DNA from: Bacteroidota bacterium
Lineage (GTDB): Bacteria; Bacteroidota; Bacteroidia; Bacteroidales; WCHB1-69
Assembly: GCA_023459435.1 (NCBI GenBank)
Contig: JAEWUL010000134.1
Span: 1 to 9,006, forward strand
Direction: 5' to 3'
Length of the DNA stretch: 9,006 nt
Shown: piece by piece, positions 5,727 through 9,006 of the stretch
How the letters are laid out: each line of letters opens with the position of its first letter
How positions within the stretch are numbered: the stretch's first letter is position 1
The notes under the pieces: model-generated
Told to the model about the DNA's origin: nothing
The model's database searches: none
What the model saw: the letters and a program-made list of their open reading frames with translations, nothing else
Translations under genes and position numbers: made by a program

Positions 5727-8333
5727 TTACTTCTTCTTTGTGAGCAAACTCTTGATATCGTTGAGTTTCATGAGCGCTTCGACAGGGGTCAGGGTATTGA
5801 TGTCGATGTCTATGATTTGATCCTTGATATCTAAAAGGAGAGGATCATCTAATGCGATAAAACTGAGCTGATAACCGGGGTCTTTTTTTTCGATTTTGGT
5901 CATTTTTTTGTTGTGACCAGTTCGAGTACTTTCCAATGTGTGCAATATCTCTTCTGCTCGGTGAAGCACCTGGAATGGCATTCCGGCCATACGGGCTACA
6001 TGAATCCCAAAACTGTGTTCACTTCCACCGGGTTCCAGTTTTCTCAAAAATAGAATTTTATTATTGATCTCTTTCACAGTAACATGATAGTTTTTGATCC
6101 TAGGAAACTGTTCTGCCATATTGTTCAATTCGTGGTAGTGCGTTGCAAACAGTACTTTAGCCCTGAATTTTTTATGTTCATGTAAATATTCAGCTATAGA
6201 CCAAGCAATGGACACCCCATCATACGTGCTGGTACCTCTGCCAATCTCATCCAGAAGTATGAGGCTTCTATCCGAAATATTGTTCAAAATACTGGCGGTT
6301 TCATTCATTTCAACCATAAAAGTGGATTCTCCGGTACTGATGTTATCGGAAGCACCAACACGCGTAAAGATTTTATCTACTACACAAAGATGTGCTTCCT
6401 CAGCAGGCACAAAACATCCCATTTGGGCCATCAGCACAATGAGCGCTGTTTGTCTTAATAAGGCAGATTTCCCAGACATATTCGGACCTGTGATGATAAT
6501 GATTTGTTGATGTTCATTATCCAGATACACATCATTGGCAATATATTTTTCCCCTTGAGGCAACTGTTTTTCAATAACAGGGTGTCGCCCATTTTTAATT
6601 TTGATAGCCGTACCCTCTTCAAAAATGGGTTTTGTATAGTTGTTTTCGATAGAAACCATCGCGAAACAAACCAACAGATCCACTTTTGCTACCAATCTGG
6701 CGTTAATCTGAATCATGGAGATATAGTCCAGCATATTTAAAACCAATTCATTATAAAGTCTGGCTTCAATAGCTAAAATTTTATCTTCTGCTCCGAGAAT
6801 TTTGGTTTCCAACTCTTTTAACTCTTCGGTTATATATCTTTCCCCATTGGTTAAGGTTTGTTTGCGAATCCAGTTTTCAGGAACTCTGTTTTTATGGGTG
6901 TTGGTCACTTCAAGATAGTATCCAAAAACATTATTAAATCCGATTTTCAGAGATGAAATCCCTGTTTGAATCGCTTCTCTTTGCTGGATATCGGCCAAGA
7001 TGTTTTTACTGTTTACGGCCAAAGCATTAAGTTCATCCAGTTCTGCATCCACACCTTTTTTAAATACCCGCCCTTTATTGAGAACTACGGGAGCATCTTC
7101 CAGAATCTGGTTTTCAATAGTTTGGCATAAAGAGATCACCGGATTTAATTGTTCTCCAATTTTAATGAGAGCGGGTAGTTTCAATTGTTGACACACTTTT
7201 TGAAGCTCTTCCACCGCTCTTAAAGAACGAGCCAGTTGTAAAATCTCTCTCGGATTTATTTTGCCGGTTGCTATTTTAGAAACCAGGCGTTCCAAATCAC
7301 CAATCTGTTTAAATATTTGAGTGATATGCAAGGAGATCTCTTCATTTTCAATAAAGAATTTCACGATTGAGAGTCTCTCTTCTATCATAACACGCTCTTT
7401 CAGAGGTAGAACCATCCATTTTCGGAGCATTCTCGATCCCATTGGGGTTTGGGTTTTATCCAGAATTTGAAGCAATGTAACTGCATTTTCATGTGGAGAG
7501 TGGATCAATTCCAGGTTGCGAATGGTAAAACGATCCAGCCATACATATAACTCCTCTTCAATTCGGTTTATTTTATTGATATGACCGATTTTATGGTTTT
7601 GAGTTTCATAAAGATAGTGCAAAGCAGCACCTGCTGCGATCGTTCCAAGGGTTAATGTTTCGACACCAAAACCTTTTAAAGTATTGGTTTGAAAATGTTT
7701 GATTAGTAAATCATACGTATAATCTGTAGTAAAAACCCAATCTTCAAAAGTGGTCAGCAACATTTTATCTCCAAACTGTTCTCTAAAATGGGACACTTTA
7801 TTTTTTAAGATGACCAATTCTGAGGGTTTAAAATTTTGAAGCAGTTTATCAATATACTCCAGATTTCCTTCTGCTACATAAAACTCCCCTGTTGAGATAT
7901 CTACAAATGCAATTCCATAATCTTTTTCTCCAAAATATATAGATCCCAAAAAATTATTCTCCTTTTGTTCCAATACTTTATCATTGATTGAAACACCCGG
8001 TGTTACCAATTCTGTTATCCCTCTTTTAACGATTGTTTTGGTGAGTTTTGGATCCTCTAATTGTTCACAAATAGCAACACGATAACCGGCTCGTACCAGT
8101 TTAGGGAGGTACACATCGATGGAGTGGTGTGGAAATCCAGCCAGATCAACAAACTGAGCAGATCCATTCGCTCTTTTAGTTAAAACAATTCCTAAAATCT
8201 GGGAAGCCTTTACTGCATCCTCCCCGAATGTTTCATAAAAGTCTCCCACCCGAAAAAGCAAAATCGCATCAGGATGTTTCGCCTTGAATTGATTGTATTG
8301 TTTCATTAAGGGTGTTTCGGCAAATTTGGTCAT
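5727..8333 (-). CDS. mutS: DNA mismatch repair ATPase MutS
   Basis: Full-length MutS (868 residues; E. coli MutS is 853), the dimeric protein that recognises mismatches and small loops and recruits MutL. The N-terminal mismatch-binding domain has the Phe-x-Glu wedge F32-x-E34 in GDFYETF, which marks it as MutS1 rather than MutS2. The ATPase is intact: Walker A GPNMSGKS (616-623), signature [13 protein letters not shown] (666-678), Walker [11 protein letters not shown] (691-700) and ATHYHEL (730-736), followed by the [11 protein letters not shown] dimer region (776-786). A lysine-rich linker (about 806-818) precedes QLSF (822-825), which resembles a beta-clamp-binding motif, and a C-terminal helical segment. 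The linker is encoded partly by an A8 run on the coding strand. mutL is not in the window. The gene is 82 bp downstream of the mltF-like gene on the same strand, with a possible promoter of its own at 8390-8397. Confidence 0.98.
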   Translation of the reverse strand: MTKFAETPLMKQYNQFKAKHPDAILLFRVGDFYETFGEDAVKASQILGIVLTKRANGSAQFVDLAGFPHHSIDVYLPKLVRAGYRVAICEQLEDPKLTKTIVKRGITELVTPGVSINDKVLEQKENNFLGSIYFGEKDYGIAFVDISTGEFYVAEGNLEYIDKLLQNFKPSELVILKNKVSHFREQFGDKMLLTTFEDWVFTTDYTYDLLIKHFQTNTLKGFGVETLTLGTIAAGAALHYLYETQNHKIGHINKINRIEEELYVWLDRFTIRNLELIHSPHENAVTLLQILDKTQTPMGSRMLRKWMVLPLKERVMIEERLSIVKFFIENEEISLHITQIFKQIGDLERLVSKIATGKINPREILQLARSLRAVEELQKVCQQLKLPALIKIGEQLNPVISLCQTIENQILEDAPVVLNKGRVFKKGVDAELDELNALAVNSKNILADIQQREAIQTGISSLKIGFNNVFGYYLEVTNTHKNRVPENWIRKQTLTNGERYITEELKELETKILGAEDKILAIEARLYNELVLNMLDYISMIQINARLVAKVDLLVCFAMVSIENNYTKPIFEEGTAIKIKNGRHPVIEKQLPQGEKYIANDVYLDNEHQQIIIITGPNMSGKSALLRQTALIVLMAQMGCFVPAEEAHLCVVDKIFTRVGASDNISTGESTFMVEMNETASILNNISDRSLILLDEIGRGTSTYDGVSIAWSIAEYLHEHKKFRAKVLFATHYHELNNMAEQFPRIKNYHVTVKEINNKILFLRKLEPGGSEHSFGIHVARMAGMPFQVLHRAEEILHTLESTRTGHNKKMTKIEKKDPGYQLSFIALDDPLLLDIKDQIIDIDINTLTPVEALMKLNDIKSLLTKKK

Positions 8334-8389
8334 ATTGTATGATGAGATTATAGTTTAGAATCCACATTTTCCTTTTAGAAAACGAGGTG

Positions 8390-8397
8390 CAAATATA
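8390..8397 (-). promoter_or_regulatory. Possible -7 element upstream of mutS
   Basis: On the - strand TATATTTG (complement of CAAATATA) matches TAnnTTTG and lies 57 bp upstream of the mutS ATG, in the gap after the transglycosylase gene. No TTG is found at the expected -33 distance, so this is a half-supported promoter; read-through from the upstream gene is the alternative. Confidence 0.4.
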
Positions 8398-8415
8398 CTG
8401 AAAAAGATGATTCTT

Positions 8416-9006
8416 TTAATTTGGATACATCAACAAATACGCATCATATCTGACCATTACCTCTTTAGCATATTTTACAGCATGTTTCCCAGGGAAAAAG
8501 CCTGATTTCACTATAGGGTCGTTGGCAAACTCTTTTTTGGATTTCAATATCAGATATTTGGACACACAAGCCCATTGGGTAGAGTTCTCCTGATACTTCT
8601 CACACAATCGTTGTGCATCTAATATATGTCCTCTACCTGCATTATAAGAAGCAGCAATAAAATGAAATTTCTCTTTAAGATCAGTAATGTTTTCGAAAGA
8701 TTTTGAAATCAGGTAGATGTATTTTGTGCCGGCAGCAATGTGTTCTTCATCGGATGAGGTTTCATTGATGCCAAAATTTTCCATTGTTTCGGGCATCATT
8801 TGCATCAGTCCATAACTACCTCCTAATCCCACCAGCCCGGGTTGAAATTTACTCTCCTGGAACATAATCGCTGCCACAAAACGCCAGTCAATATTATATT
8901 TTTGAGCATACTTCTTGATAATGTGGTCATACGGAGAGATGGTATGTCTTTTTGATTTTGTGAATGAACCACTGATTACGGCAGAGTGAGGCGAGAAATA
9001 TTTCTT
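8416..9006 (-). CDS. mltF: MltF-type lytic murein transglycosylase, C-terminal part (gene cut by right edge)
   Basis: The reading frame is open through the right edge, so the N-terminus is missing; 196 residues plus the stop are visible. They form an SLT-type lysozyme-like domain that cleaves peptidoglycan glycan strands with formation of 1,6-anhydro ends. Counting from the edge, the catalytic glutamate is E51 in FQESKF, followed by GLMQMMP (66-72) and the ASYNAG substrate-groove motif (119-124). The lead-in SPYDHIIKKYA...DWRFVAA and the tail (HILDAQRL, a conserved Trp, then GKHAVKYAKEVMVRY) follow the MltF layout, in which a periplasmic substrate-binding-like domain precedes the transglycosylase domain. 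That first domain and any lipoprotein signal would lie outside the window. An apparent GTG start at 8877 falls inside the domain just before the catalytic Glu and should not be used. mutS follows 82 bp downstream. Confidence 0.85.
   Translation of the reverse strand, partial: KKYFSPHSAVISGSFTKSKRHTISPYDHIIKKYAQKYNIDWRFVAAIMFQESKFQPGLVGLGGSYGLMQMMPETMENFGINETSSDEEHIAAGTKYIYLISKSFENITDLKEKFHFIAASYNAGRGHILDAQRLCEKYQENSTQWACVSKYLILKSKKEFANDPIVKSGFFPGKHAVKYAKEVMVRYDAYLLMYPN

Noticed and set aside
6208..6740. Two + strand open frames of 100 and 78 codons opposite mutS.
   Set aside because: They are antisense to the conserved ATPase domain of mutS and show no recognisable protein features, so they are frame shadows.
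8367..8382. Inverted repeat TTTTC...GAAAA in the gap between the mltF-like gene and mutS, considered as a terminator.
   Set aside because: The stem is only five pairs, almost all A-T, and no T-run follows it on the - strand.
8416..8877. A complete 153-residue transglycosylase gene starting at a GTG at 8877.
   Set aside because: The frame continues without a stop to the right edge, and the added residues (SPYDHIIKKYA...DWRF) belong to the same domain, so this is an internal GTG and the gene is longer and cut by the window.

Overview
The window is an ordinary-looking chromosomal housekeeping segment of an AT-rich bacterium, most likely a member of the Bacteroidota. Three things point that way. 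First, two or three start regions carry the Bacteroidota-type -7 box TAnnTTTG with an upstream TTG/TTTG. Second, no gene start shows a convincing Shine-Dalgarno sequence. Third, the protein set fits: TypA, a LytTR regulator, MutS and an MltF-type transglycosylase. No rRNA, tRNA, CRISPR array, insertion sequence, phage gene or integration site was seen.

Left part (1-3175, + strand): an uncharacterised radical SAM protein with a cysteine-rich C-terminus is followed after 25 bp by the ribosome-associated GTPase typA/bipA. The typA stop overlaps the folB (dihydroneopterin aldolase) start in a TAATG junction. The three genes could form one transcription unit. typA and folB are almost certainly translationally adjacent, although their functions (translation/ribosome assembly and folate synthesis) are not obviously linked.

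Middle part (3172-5691): a LytTR-type DNA-binding regulator on the - strand runs tail-to-tail into folB with a 4-bp overlap. Its receiver-like N-terminal half has lost the usual phospho-acceptor aspartate and other active-site residues, and no kinase gene is adjacent. A 423-bp AT-rich intergenic region separates it from a divergent gene for a CyuA-type L-cysteine desulfidase, a [4Fe-4S] enzyme. Each of these two genes has a good TAnnTTTG promoter, and short direct repeats lie in the shared region. Whether the regulator controls the cysteine-degrading enzyme is an inference only.

Right part (5687-9006, - strand): cyuA converges on mutS across a 35-bp gap containing an AT-only inverted repeat. 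mutS encodes a complete 868-residue mismatch-repair ATPase. Upstream of it, on the same strand and 82 bp away, is the 3' part of an MltF-type lytic transglycosylase gene that runs off the right edge.

I do not see a new multi-gene system here. The most worthwhile leads are the degenerate-receiver LytTR regulator with its shared intergenic region, the uncharacterised radical SAM protein, and an eight-base homopolymer in the C-terminal linker of mutS.
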